Source of the DNA: Caenispirillum bisanense
GTDB taxonomy: Bacteria > Pseudomonadota > Alphaproteobacteria > Rhodospirillales > UBA2165
Assembly: GCA_945877815.1 (NCBI GenBank)
Contig: CAMDWJ010000002.1
Coordinates: 62,001 to 126,000, forward strand
Direction of reading: 5' to 3'
Length of the DNA stretch: 64,000 nucleotides
A program made the position numbers and the translations under genes. This document shows positions 17,753 to 26,271 of this stretch, in pieces (positions within the stretch are counted from its first letter, which is position 1; each line of letters starts with the position of its first letter). The notes under the pieces were generated by a model, which was not told where the DNA came from, searched no databases, and was given only the letters and a program-made list of their open reading frames with translations.

Positions 17753-18901
17753 TCACCACAACTGCGCGCTCGCCAGCCTCGCCCCTTCGGCCATCGCTTT
17801 GAATTTTTCCCAGATCACGGTGGGATGAACCTCGGTCTTGTAGGAGGCCTGCGAGGAAAAGCCGCAATCGGCCCCGGCAATCACGTTGTCGCGCCCGACC
17901 CGTTCGGCGAAGCGCACGAGGCGTTCGGCGATCAGTTCAGGATGTTCGACGATATTGCTGGCATGGGTGATGACGCCGGGGATGAGTTTCTTGCCGGGCG
18001 CCAGCTTCACCTTTTCCCACAGGTGATATTCGTGCTCGTGGCGGCAATTGGCGGCCTCGAAGGAATATTCGCCGGCCTTCACACCGAGCATGTGCTGCAC
18101 CACATCCGATAAGGCGGCCTCGTGGATGCGCGGCCCCTCGTTGATGCCGTAGCAGGTATGGAAGCGGATTTTTTCCGGCGCGATGCCACGAATGGAGTGA
18201 TTGATCGCCTCGACATAGCTGGCAGCTGTGCGGTTGCGCCCTTTGTCGTCGAGCACCGGATCGGCGTAGATGTCGCACAGGAACGGATCGTCCACCTGAA
18301 GCTGAAACCCCGCTTCGACAATGGCGAGATATTCGACTCGCAAGGCTTCGCCGACCGCCTCGAAAAACTCCGCGTCGCTTTTATAATAGTCGTTGATGCC
18401 GCAGCCGCTTGGGGCGACGGCCGGAACGAAGGCGCCCTCGCAAGCCACCCCTTGGAGCGCCGCCTTGAGGTGCGCGAGATCGGCGCGCAGATCGGCCTCG
18501 CCTTTGTAGGTCACCGGCCCGATGCAAAACATCGGCGCGGTCGGCGCGACACCACCGCCGCCCATCGCGCGCTTGAAATAATCCTCGTAATATTCGGGAA
18601 AGGCCGCAACCTCCGCCGGGAACAAAATCGGCGCTTGGCCCGGGCGCGCTTCAAATCCAGTGAGCCGTTCGCGCACATAGGTAAAGAAGCCGGGTTTGGA
18701 CAGCTCGCCGTCGGCGAGGATGTCGAGCCCACTCTGCGCCTGTTGACGCACCGTATCGGCGATCGCGCCCGCGACCTTTTTGTTGTAGGCGACAGCGTCG
18801 ATTTTTTCGCCGGCCAGCTTCGCCTTCATGGCGTCGAGCAGATCGTGCGGACGCGGCAGGCTGCCGACATGGGTCGTGAGAATACGATTAGCATTGGCCA
18901 T
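17753..18901 (-). CDS. MetE C-terminal-like (cobalamin-independent methionine synthase family) protein
   Basis: A 382-residue protein with only the catalytic barrel of MetE; it lacks the N-terminal half of a full MetE (about 750 residues). It starts HVGSLPRP and keeps the zinc-type ligands: His and Cys in FHTCYG (about 247-249) and Cys in GADCGF (about 346). Related stand-alone proteins include methyltransferases and epoxyalkane:coenzyme M transferase-like enzymes, so the thiol substrate is uncertain. GGGAGG lies 5 bases before the ATG. It is divergent from the class II aldolase gene, with 101 bases between. Confidence 0.8.
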   Translation of the reverse strand: MANANRILTTHVGSLPRPHDLLDAMKAKLAGEKIDAVAYNKKVAGAIADTVRQQAQSGLDILADGELSKPGFFTYVRERLTGFEARPGQAPILFPAEVAAFPEYYEDYFKRAMGGGGVAPTAPMFCIGPVTYKGEADLRADLAHLKAALQGVACEGAFVPAVAPSGCGINDYYKSDAEFFEAVGEALRVEYLAIVEAGFQLQVDDPFLCDIYADPVLDDKGRNRTAASYVEAINHSIRGIAPEKIRFHTCYGINEGPRIHEAALSDVVQHMLGVKAGEYSFEAANCRHEHEYHLWEKVKLAPGKKLIPGVITHASNIVEHPELIAERLVRFAERVGRDNVIAGADCGFSSQASYKTEVHPTVIWEKFKAMAEGARLASAQLW

Positions 18902-19002
18902 GGGTGCCTCCCTTTTGCCGCATGCTGGCGCGCCCGAACCACTCTGGCAAGCGGACCGCGGGATGGCTGGCGAGGGCGGAGAAAATGTGATGAAGTCGGT
19001 TG

Positions 19003-19755
19003 ATGGCGAGTTTCAGCACCAGCGAATGGCAGGCAAGGACCGATCTGGCGGCGCTCTATCGCCTCGTCGATCTCAACGGCTGGTCCGATCTTCTGGGTTC
19101 GCATATCTCGCACCGCGTGCCGGACGAGCCCGAAAATTTCCTCCTCAATCCCTACGGATTCTTGTGGGAGGAGATGACCGCCTCGATGCTGCTCAAGGTC
19201 GATCCGGACGGCAAGGTGTTGACCGAGAGCAACCACAAGATCAATCCGGCCGGCTATACGATCCATAGCGCCATCATGGCCGCGCGGCCCGACGTGATGT
19301 GCGCGATCCATACTCATACCCAGCCGAGCGTCGGCGTCTCCACCCAGAAGAATGGCCTGCTGCCGCTGACCCAGCACGCGCTGCATGTGATCGCGCATGC
19401 GGGCTATTACGAATATGGCGGGATCGAGACCGATCCGCGCGAACGCGACCGCATCGCCGCCGCGGTCGGTCATTACAACGTGCTGTTCCTGCGCAATCAC
19501 GGATTGATCGCGATGGGCCGTACGCCCGGCGAAGCCTTCATGTGGCTTTACCGCGCCGAACGCGCCTGCCGCATGCAGCTCTCGATCCAGCAGGCCGGCG
19601 CCGAGACGGTGCCGCTGCCCGACGAGGTCATCGCGGAAACGGTGGAGCGCAATCGCTTCCTCAATTCAGCCGACGGCTACCGCCCCATCGGCGTCAACGA
19701 ATGGCCGGCCTTGCTGCGCAAGCTCGACCGGCTCGATCCTAGCTACAAGACATAA
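19003..19755 (+). CDS. Class II aldolase/adducin family protein
   Basis: A 250-residue member of the class II aldolase/adducin fold, which uses a divalent metal to cleave or isomerise sugar phosphates or related acids. Metal-binding residues are visible as HTHTQ (two His) and RNHGLIAMG (third His), with Glu in the loop near YEYGGIE. The ATG at 19003 is used; a TTG at 19000 is possible. Substrate unknown. The divergent MetE-like gene shares the promoter region, and a hairpin terminator follows at about 19756-19792. Confidence 0.85.
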   Translation: MASFSTSEWQARTDLAALYRLVDLNGWSDLLGSHISHRVPDEPENFLLNPYGFLWEEMTASMLLKVDPDGKVLTESNHKINPAGYTIHSAIMAARPDVMCAIHTHTQPSVGVSTQKNGLLPLTQHALHVIAHAGYYEYGGIETDPRERDRIAAAVGHYNVLFLRNHGLIAMGRTPGEAFMWLYRAERACRMQLSIQQAGAETVPLPDEVIAETVERNRFLNSADGYRPIGVNEWPALLRKLDRLDPSYKT

Positions 19756-19792
19756 AAAAGGCCCCGCTCTAGTGGGCGAGGCCCTTTCCTTG
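19756..19792. terminator. Probable bidirectional hairpin terminator
   Basis: AAAAAAGGCCCCGCTC pairs imperfectly with GGGCGAGGCCCTTT around a short loop, between the convergent aldolase (+) and serA (-) genes, with A and T runs on the two sides. Confidence 0.6.
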
Positions 19793-19803
19793 CCTGGTAT
19801 CAA

Positions 19804-21381
19804 CTAGAAGCTGAGCGGCAACGCGCGCACGACATGCGGCAAGGCCTTCACCTTCTCGACCACGGCGGCCGAGACGGGCTGATCGACCTCGACCAGCGCG
19901 ACGGCATCGCCACCCGGCTTGTCGCGGCCAAGATGGAAGGTTGCGATATTGATCTTCTGCTCGCCGAGCAGAGAGCCCAGCGCGCCGATGAAGCCCGGCT
20001 TATCCTCGTTGATGATGAGCAGCATATTCGGGCCGAGCTCGGCATCGATGGAGATGCCGCGGATCTCGACCAAACGCGGCTTGTTGCGATCGAACAAAGT
20101 GCCCGCAACCGAACGCGCCTGGTGTTCCGTCGTCACCGTCACGCGGATGAGGGTCTGGAATTCCTCCAACATCTCACAGGTGACTTCCGAAACCTCAATA
20201 TTGCGTTCCTTGGCCACCGCAGGCGCGCTCACCATATTGACGCTTTCGAGCAACGGCGTCAGCAGGCCCTTGAGGATGATCGCGGTCAGCGGCTTGTGGT
20301 TCACTTCGGAAACCTGGCCGCAATATTCGATCTGCACCTTCTTGATGGCGCTCTCGGTGATCTGGCCCGCGAAACCGCCGAGCTGTTCGGCGAGCTTCAT
20401 ATAGGGTTTGAGCTTCGGCGCGTCCTCGGCGCTGACCGAGGGCATGTTGAGCGCGTTCACGACCGCGCCCGACATCAGGTAATCGGCCATCTGATCGGCA
20501 ACCTGAAGGGCCACGTTCACTTGCGCCTCGTTGGTGGATGCGCCGAGATGCGGCGTCGCCACCACGTTTTCCAGACCGAACAAGATGTTCGTCTTGGCCG
20601 GTTCCTCGAGGAACACATCGATGCCGGCGCCGGCAACCTTGCCGGAATCGAGCGCCGCCTTCAGATCTTCCTCGACCACGAGGCCGCCGCGCGCGCAATT
20701 GATGATGCGCACGCCGTCCTTCATCTGCGCGATCGCTTTCGCATCGATGATATTCTTAGTGGCTTCGGTCAGCGGCGTATGGAGCGTGATGAAATCGGCC
20801 CGTGCGAACAGTTCGGACAATTCGACCTTTTCCACACCGATATCGCGCGCGCGCTCGGCCGATAGGAACGGATCGTAGGCGACGACCTTCATCTTCAGGC
20901 CGATCGCACGATCGGCGACGATGGCGCCGATATTGCCGCAGCCGATGACACCGAGCGTCTTACCGGTGACCTCGACGCCCATGAAGCGATTCTTTTCCCA
21001 CTTGCCGGCATGGGTCGAGGCGGAGGCCGTCGGCAGATCGCGCGCAAGCGCGAAGATCATTGCGATGGCGTGTTCAGCCGTCGTAATCGAATTGCCGAAG
21101 GGCGTGTTCATGACCACGACGCCGCGCGCGGTCGCGGCCGGGATATCGACGTTGTCGACGCCGATACCGGCGCGGCCGACGACTTTGAGGTTGGTCGCAG
21201 TCGACAGGATATCGGCCGTCACCTTGGTCGAGGAGCGGATGGCGAGGCCGTCGTATTTGCCGATGATGGCCTTAAGCTCGGCCGGCTTCAGGCCGGTGAT
21301 CTCGTCGACCACGATGCCGCGGCTTTCGAAGATTTCCTTGGCGAGCGGCGACATGCTGTCGGAGATGAGGACTTTGGGCAT
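19804..21381 (-). CDS. serA: D-3-phosphoglycerate dehydrogenase
   Basis: First enzyme of serine synthesis; it oxidises 3-phosphoglycerate to 3-phosphohydroxypyruvate with NAD. The 525-residue long form has the NAD-binding GxGxxG (VIGCGNIGAIV, about 150), the substrate-binding and catalytic region with HLGAST, an intervening ASB domain and a C-terminal ACT domain (about 450-525) usually used for serine feedback. AAGGAAA stands 6 bases before the ATG. serC lies upstream in the same direction, separated by a dispersed repeat, so serC-serA is likely one unit. Confidence 0.96.
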   Translation of the reverse strand: MPKVLISDSMSPLAKEIFESRGIVVDEITGLKPAELKAIIGKYDGLAIRSSTKVTADILSTATNLKVVGRAGIGVDNVDIPAATARGVVVMNTPFGNSITTAEHAIAMIFALARDLPTASASTHAGKWEKNRFMGVEVTGKTLGVIGCGNIGAIVADRAIGLKMKVVAYDPFLSAERARDIGVEKVELSELFARADFITLHTPLTEATKNIIDAKAIAQMKDGVRIINCARGGLVVEEDLKAALDSGKVAGAGIDVFLEEPAKTNILFGLENVVATPHLGASTNEAQVNVALQVADQMADYLMSGAVVNALNMPSVSAEDAPKLKPYMKLAEQLGGFAGQITESAIKKVQIEYCGQVSEVNHKPLTAIILKGLLTPLLESVNMVSAPAVAKERNIEVSEVTCEMLEEFQTLIRVTVTTEHQARSVAGTLFDRNKPRLVEIRGISIDAELGPNMLLIINEDKPGFIGALGSLLGEQKINIATFHLGRDKPGGDAVALVEVDQPVSAAVVEKVKALPHVVRALPLSF

Positions 21382-21400
21382 GGGATGTTTCCTTTCAGAT

Positions 21401-21489
21401 CCTCATCCTGAGCTTGTCGAAGGATGAAGATGCGCGACGCGCGGCGAATGCCGGGCTCCCTCATGCTTCGACAGGCTCAGCATGAGGGG
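21401..21489. repeat. Dispersed palindromic repeat between serC and serA
   Basis: Two inverted copies: CCTCATCCTGAGCTTGTCGA (21401-21420) and TGCTTCGACAGGCTCAGCAT (21463-21482), with about 42 bases between. They could pair in the serC-serA transcript and affect its processing. Confidence 0.75.
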
Positions 21490-21502
21490 CTCGATCAAAT
21501 CG

Positions 21503-22672
21503 TTATTTGGAAAACTCGGACGCGACGATGGCAAGCGCCCAGTCGATCCATCTGGTGAGCGCCTTGAGATCGGACGCCTCGATGGTCGAGCCGGCCCAGA
21601 CGCGCAGGCCCGCAGGCGCATCGCGATAGCCGTCGATATCGTAGGCGACGTTCTCGTCCTCCAGGATGCTAGCGACGCGCTTCGCAGCCTTCGCCTGATC
21701 GTCGGCGCTCAGTTTTGTGAACCACGGAGCGACGATTTTGAGGCACACGGAGGTCGAGGAACGGATCGCGGGCGTCTCGGCCAGGAAATCGATGTCCTTC
21801 GAATTCTCGACCCAGCGCGCGAGCACTTCGAGATTGCCTTCGGCGCGCGCGACGAGCGCATCCTGCCCGCCGATCGATTGCGCCCATTTGAGCCCGTCCA
21901 AGGCATCCTCGACGCACAACATCGAGGGCGTGTTGATGGTCGCCGCCTTGAAGATGTCTTCGCTCACCTTGCCGCCCGAGGTCATGCGGAACAGCTTCGG
22001 CATCGGCCAGGTCGGCTGATAGGTGTTGAGCCTTTCGATGGCGCGCGGAGACAGAACGAGCATGCCGTGCGCGCCCTCGCCGCCCATCACCTTCTGCCAG
22101 GACCATGTGACGACATCCAGCTTGTCCCACGGTAGGCGCATGGCGAAAACGGCGGACGTCGCGTCGCAGATGGTGAGGCCTTCGCGATTGTCCGGGATCC
22201 ACTTGCCGTCCGGCACGCGCACACCCGAGGTCGTGCCGTTCCAAGTGAAGACGACGTCGTGGCTGAAATCGACCGTGCTCAGATCCACGATCTTGCCGTA
22301 ATCGGCCTCCAGTGTACGCACGTCCTTCAGTTTCAATTGCTTGACGATATCGGTGATCCAGCCGGCGCCAAAGCTTTCCCAGGCCAGCACGTCGACGCCT
22401 TTGGGGCCAAGCAGCGACCATAGCGCCATTTCGACGGCGCCGGTATCGGAGCCCGCGACGATGCCGATACGGTAATCCTTGGGAATGCCGAGAATGTCGC
22501 GCGACATGTCGAGCACGGCTTGAAGGCGCGCGCGGCCGATCTTGGAACGATGCGAACGCCCGAGCGTGGCATCGGCAAGAACCGCAGGCGTCCAGCCGGG
22601 ACGCTTGGCACAGGGACCAGAAGAAAAATTGGGGTTGGCCGGACGGGTGTCCGGCTTAGCGGGTGTGTTCAT
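21503..22672 (-). CDS. serC: Phosphoserine aminotransferase
   Basis: PLP aminotransferase making phosphoserine from phosphohydroxypyruvate and glutamate, the second serine step, also used in pyridoxine synthesis. The 389-residue product belongs to the alphaproteobacterial branch. It has [12 protein letters not shown] near the N terminus and the PLP Lys in [11 protein letters not shown] (about 190). The open frame runs 53 codons further upstream, but MNTPAKPD at 22672 is preferred: it has GGGAG about 7 bases upstream, and the extension has no homology. Confidence 0.95.
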   Translation of the reverse strand: MNTPAKPDTRPANPNFSSGPCAKRPGWTPAVLADATLGRSHRSKIGRARLQAVLDMSRDILGIPKDYRIGIVAGSDTGAVEMALWSLLGPKGVDVLAWESFGAGWITDIVKQLKLKDVRTLEADYGKIVDLSTVDFSHDVVFTWNGTTSGVRVPDGKWIPDNREGLTICDATSAVFAMRLPWDKLDVVTWSWQKVMGGEGAHGMLVLSPRAIERLNTYQPTWPMPKLFRMTSGGKVSEDIFKAATINTPSMLCVEDALDGLKWAQSIGGQDALVARAEGNLEVLARWVENSKDIDFLAETPAIRSSTSVCLKIVAPWFTKLSADDQAKAAKRVASILEDENVAYDIDGYRDAPAGLRVWAGSTIEASDLKALTRWIDWALAIVASEFSK

Positions 22673-22727
22673 CGTTTTACTCCCATCCTTGCAGATGAGT
22701 CGCGACCCGTTGGGGGATCGTGGCCCG
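22673..22727 (-). ncRNA. Candidate serC leader RNA
   Basis: The 5' leader between the proposed promoter and serC can fold ACTCATC (22700-22694) with GATGGGAGT (22687-22679, two bulged G), enclosing the loop TGCAAG. This stem includes GGGAG, the serC ribosome site. A conserved serC RNA motif upstream of serC in alphaproteobacteria is known; whether this sequence belongs to it was inferred from position and from the ribosome-site-sequestering stem, not from a model match. Confidence 0.5.
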
Positions 22728-22733
22728 CCGGAG

Positions 22734-22762
22734 ATTTTATAGGTAGTCCAGCCCCTCGTCAA
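22734..22762 (-). promoter_or_regulatory. Probable serC promoter
   Basis: On the minus strand TTGACG (22762-22757) is followed by TATAAAAT (22741-22734). Read as TAAAAT the spacer is 17 bases. It sits 62 bases upstream of the serC start. Confidence 0.55.
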
Positions 22763-22843
22763 ATGACAAATACGTTTGAAACCTACCCGCCGAGTTGCAA
22801 GTCCGGGGTATGACGAACCTGCTGCCAGCATCTAAGGTCGCTG

Positions 22844-23764
22844 ATGCCCACCTCGCTCAAAGCCATTTGGCCGTATCTGCTGCTTACGCTGTCCCAGGTC
22901 TGCTTTTCCAGCAATCACATATTGGGTCGCGCGGTCACCGACGTGGTTCCGCCCATCGGCCTGTCGTTCTGGCGCTGGATGGGGGCCGTAATCATCCTGC
23001 TGCCCTTCACGTGGCGGAATATCCTGTCGGCCTGGCCAGCGATTCGCGCGAAGTGGAAAGAACTCGCCTTCATCTCCTTTTCGCTCGTCATCCTAGGCAA
23101 TACCTCGATCTATATCGGGCTCAATTATACGACCGCGATCAACGCATCGGTCCTCGCGGTGGCTCAGCCCGCCATCACCTTCATCCTGTCGTGGCTGATC
23201 TTCCGCGACTCCATCACGCTCGGTCAGGCGGCGGGTGTCGCGATTGCCATGGTCGGCGTCCTGACGGTGCTGAGCCACGGCAATCCGCTGTCGCTTGCCG
23301 AATTCGACCTCAATATCGGCGATCTTTTCATCCTGGTCGCCGTGACCGGCTTGGCGCTCTATTCGATCCTGCTGCGCAATGTGCCGAAGGAACTCACCCC
23401 GATAGCCCAAATCACCGTGCTGCAGGCCATGGGCGCGATCATGCTGTCACCAGCCTATCTGTGGGAATCGATCTATGTGGCGCCTCTGCGTTTCACCGCG
23501 GAAACCTTGTTCGCCATCCTGTGGGCGGCCATTGTCATCGCGATCCTCGCCATGTGGCTATGGAATCTGGGCGTGCGGGAGATCGGCGCCAATAAGGCCA
23601 GCGTCTATGTCTATGTGCGGTTGCTGTTCGTCACCGTGGGCGCGATCCTGATTTTAGGCGAAACTTAGCATGCCTATCACTTCATCGCCTTCGGCTTGGT
23701 TTTCGCGGGAATTTGGTTCGTCAGTCGCACCCGTATAAAGAGCAATTCGGGGCCTAAAGTTTGA
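22844..23764 (+). pseudogene. EamA/DMT-family transporter interrupted by a TAG before the last helix
   Basis: The frame codes for an EamA-type drug/metabolite transporter with repeated hydrophobic helices and EamA halves (about 1-150 and 150-300). After ILILGET at 23665 there is TAG (23666-23668), but the frame continues as HAYHFIAFGLVFAGIWFVSR and ends at TGA 23762-23764. The continuation is the expected final transmembrane helix, and the whole 306 codons match the family's usual length. A Leu codon (TTG) changed to TAG would explain it. The product to the TAG (274 residues) would lack the tenth helix. Substrate unknown. Confidence 0.8.
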
Positions 23765-23975
23765 CTTTCGGTCGAATCGCGTTAAGTTCAGCACTGTACG
23801 TCGGTCCATAAATCGGGGCCGGTCTACCGTTTTCGGCCGGTGGCGCCATTCCGACATTGTCAGTCCAACTGATAAGCTCGCACCGCGGATGGCACGTTCG
23901 GCCCACCAATTTGGGGATGCTACGCAGCCTTCGGCGATCCGTCGAGGGCACGAACTCATAACGAAAGGAAGATCT

Positions 23976-24230
23976 ATGGCGAAGTCGGTCAGGATGACTG
24001 CCGAGGAACAATTCGCCAAGCTTCGTCAGAAAGAAAAAGAAGCCCTCAAGGAACGCGAAGCCGTCGAACGCGCCAAATCGGAAAAGGTCGCCAAACTACG
24101 CGGCCTTCGCCTTGCGAAGGAAGCCGCCGACAAGGTGGACGCTGACCGCGTCGCCGCCGAAAAGGCCGCCGCCGCTCCGAAAAAACGGGTCGCGAAGCCG
24201 GCCGCTAAGGTGGTGGAGAAGTCGGCCTAA
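23976..24230 (+). CDS. Small Lys/Ala-rich basic coiled-coil protein
   Basis: An 84-residue protein with a charged helical front (EEQFAKLRQKEKEALKER) and a Lys/Ala/Pro tail (AAAAPKKRVAKPAAKVVEKS) like a histone H1-type tail. AAGGAAG precedes the ATG by about 7 bases. It stands alone between a broken transporter and the MAPEG gene, with a 211-base upstream gap that should hold its promoter. Nucleic-acid binding is a guess from composition only; I recognise no named family. Confidence 0.65.
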   Translation: MAKSVRMTAEEQFAKLRQKEKEALKEREAVERAKSEKVAKLRGLRLAKEAADKVDADRVAAEKAAAAPKKRVAKPAAKVVEKSA

Positions 24231-24631
24231 AAGCCGCCGCTCAAGATCCAGCGGTAGATCGCCAAGCAGGCGGCAACAAGCAGTACGAGGGTCGATCCGC
24301 CCGCGCCGACCGCTCTTTGCCACGTCTCGCCCTTTTGGAAATCAAGCCCGAAGGGATGAATGAGGCGGGAGACGAACAGGACGATGCCGAGGGCGTGTAT
24401 GACGTAGATCGACACGCCCTGGAGTTCCAGGATTCCGATCAGGATCAGGCACATCGGCACCATTTCGATGAAATTGCCGTGTTGACGGATGGCCACCATC
24501 AGTTCGGAATTGCCGCCGTCCATAAGCGCAACGCGCACCCGCTTCCGGGTCAATCCGACCCGTACAATCAAAGCGACCAGCAAAATTCCGAGCAGGCCGG
24601 CATAAAGACCTGTAATGACGGGAACGTGCAT
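24227..24631 (-). CDS. MAPEG family membrane protein
   Basis: A 134-residue integral membrane protein with four hydrophobic segments and the MAPEG-type pattern RVGLTRKRVRVALMDGG, then RQHGNFIEMVPMCLILIGILE, typical of the bacterial MAPEG group (microsomal glutathione transferase relatives). The usual open frame extends further; the ATG at 24631 is chosen because GGGAGG is 6 bases upstream. The 3' end overlaps the last 4 bases of the small basic protein gene on the opposite strand. Confidence 0.85.
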   Translation of the reverse strand: MHVPVITGLYAGLLGILLVALIVRVGLTRKRVRVALMDGGNSELMVAIRQHGNFIEMVPMCLILIGILELQGVSIYVIHALGIVLFVSRLIHPFGLDFQKGETWQRAVGAGGSTLVLLVAACLAIYRWILSGGF

Positions 24632-24677
24632 TCTATCCTCCCTGAAGTCCCAGCAATCTTGGGCCGATTCGCACATC

Positions 24678-25139
24678 ATGGCCATGCCCCGTACCGTTCT
24701 GTTCCTGGGAACCGCCAATTCGGCGCGGAGCATTCTCGCCGAAGCGATGCTCGCCCGTCACGGCCAGGACGCATTTCGCGCCTATAGCGCCGGCGCTCGG
24801 CCAACCGGCCGCGTCGATCCCGCCACACTCGCTTTTCTCGCGCAGCATGGATACGCGACGGCCGGGTTGCAGTCCAAATCCTGGGACATATTCGCGGGCG
24901 AACGCGCACCTGCGCTCGATATTGTCATCACCCTGGAAAACAGTCTGATCGGCGAAATTTGTCCGGTCTTTTGGACTGGGCGGCCGGCTTCTTCGCATTG
25001 GCCCTTACCGGAAGAAGATGGGCTGGATGCCGTTCACGCGATTCTGGAACGCCGCATCGCGGCGCTCATCGCCCTGCCCTTTCCGGACCTCGACGCGCTC
25101 GGACTTCAGATGCGCTTGGACGCGATCGGGCGAAACTGA
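24678..25139 (+). CDS. Low-molecular-weight phosphatase/arsenate-reductase-like protein lacking the catalytic Cys
   Basis: A 153-residue member of the LMW protein tyrosine phosphatase fold, nearest to thioredoxin-linked arsenate reductases (RAYSAGARPTGRVDPATLAFL, SKSWDIF, RLDAIG at the end). The active loop, normally CTGNSAR (CX5R), reads GTANSARS here: the nucleophilic Cys is Gly at about residue 10. The second conserved Cys of the ITVCD segment is also missing (ITLENS). One Cys remains in GEICPV. So it is unlikely to be a working phosphatase or arsenate reductase, though a binding or regulatory role is possible. ATG at 24678 (or 24684). Confidence 0.75.
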   Translation: MAMPRTVLFLGTANSARSILAEAMLARHGQDAFRAYSAGARPTGRVDPATLAFLAQHGYATAGLQSKSWDIFAGERAPALDIVITLENSLIGEICPVFWTGRPASSHWPLPEEDGLDAVHAILERRIAALIALPFPDLDALGLQMRLDAIGRN

Positions 25140-25145
25140 CAGCCG

Positions 25146-26216
25146 CTAGAGCGCCGCTTCGACGGCGCGGCCCAATTGCGACGTATTTGCCTTGCCGCCC
25201 ATATCCGGCGTCAGCAGACTCTTGTCGGCAACTACCTTTTCGATCGCTTTCACGATGGCCGCCGCCGCTTCGGGCTCACCCAGATGATCTAGCATCATGG
25301 CACCCGACCAAATCTGTCCAATGGGATTGGCAATGCCGCGTCCCGCGATATCGGGTGCCGAGCCGTGCACCGGCTCGAACATCGACGGATGTTTGCGTTC
25401 CGGGTTGATGTTGCCGGACGGCGCGATGCCGATGGTACCGGTCACGGCGGGGCCGAGATCGGACAGGATATCGCCGAACAGATTGCTGCCGACGACGACA
25501 TCGAACCAATCCGGATTACGCACGAAATGCGCGGTCAATATGTCGATGTGATATTGGTCGACCTTCACATCGGGAAAGCGCGCCGAGGCAACTTTCACGC
25601 GTTCGTCCCAATAGGGCATGGTGTGGATGATGCCGTTGGACTTGGTCGCCGAGGTCAAATGCTTCTTCGGCCGTTTTTGCGCGAGCTTGAAGGCATAGTC
25701 GAGGATGCGATCCACACCCTTGCGGGTAAACATGGTTTCCTGCACCACGGTTTCCTGATCGGTTCCGGCATAGATACGCCCACCGATCTCCGAATATTCG
25801 CCTTCGCAATTCTCGCGCACGACAAAGAAATCGATATCGCCAGGCTTGCGGCCGGCGAGCGGCGTCGGTACGCCTTCGAGTAAGCGTACCGGGCGTAGAT
25901 TGACGTATTGATCGAACACGCGGCGGATCGGGATCAGCAATCCCCACAAGGAAACGTGATCGGGCACGCCCGGGAAGCCGACCGCGCCCAGAAAGATCGA
26001 ATCGAATGCGCGCAATTGGTCGAGTCCGTCGTCCGGCATCATCTTGCCGGTTTTCTTAAAGACCTCGCAGCTCCAATCGAAGGACTGGAATTTCAACGTG
26101 AAGCCGAACCGTCGCGCCGCGGCTTCGAGAACCCGCACCCCTTCGGGGCCGACCTCGGTACCGATCCCGTCGCCCGGAATCAACGCGATCTTGTAACTCC
26201 GCGTAGTGTCGCTCAT
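25146..26216 (-). CDS. Tartrate dehydrogenase/decarboxylase-like isopropylmalate-dehydrogenase family enzyme
   Basis: A 356-residue NAD-dependent beta-decarboxylating dehydrogenase: IPGDGIGTEVGPEGVRVL at the start, ENCEGEYSEIGGR (instead of the leuB RELTGG), NLFGDILSDLGPAVTG and FEPVHGSAPDIAGRG. The residues in the EGEYSEIGG segment are those of tartrate or D-malate dehydrogenases rather than leuB or icd. The exact acid is not certain. The ATG at 26216 (MSDTTRSYKIALIPGDG) is used; the frame extends upstream without homology. A 55-base gap separates it from the thiD stop. Confidence 0.83.
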   Translation of the reverse strand: MSDTTRSYKIALIPGDGIGTEVGPEGVRVLEAAARRFGFTLKFQSFDWSCEVFKKTGKMMPDDGLDQLRAFDSIFLGAVGFPGVPDHVSLWGLLIPIRRVFDQYVNLRPVRLLEGVPTPLAGRKPGDIDFFVVRENCEGEYSEIGGRIYAGTDQETVVQETMFTRKGVDRILDYAFKLAQKRPKKHLTSATKSNGIIHTMPYWDERVKVASARFPDVKVDQYHIDILTAHFVRNPDWFDVVVGSNLFGDILSDLGPAVTGTIGIAPSGNINPERKHPSMFEPVHGSAPDIAGRGIANPIGQIWSGAMMLDHLGEPEAAAAIVKAIEKVVADKSLLTPDMGGKANTSQLGRAVEAAL

Positions 26217-26271
26217 CGGTGTTTCCCCTATCTGCTTTTTGCGATCCGGCAAGGCCGGAGATAATAACGAA

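Noticed and set aside
25365-25883. Plus-strand frame opposite the tartrate dehydrogenase gene
   Set aside because: Antisense shadow; no motif, no ribosome site.
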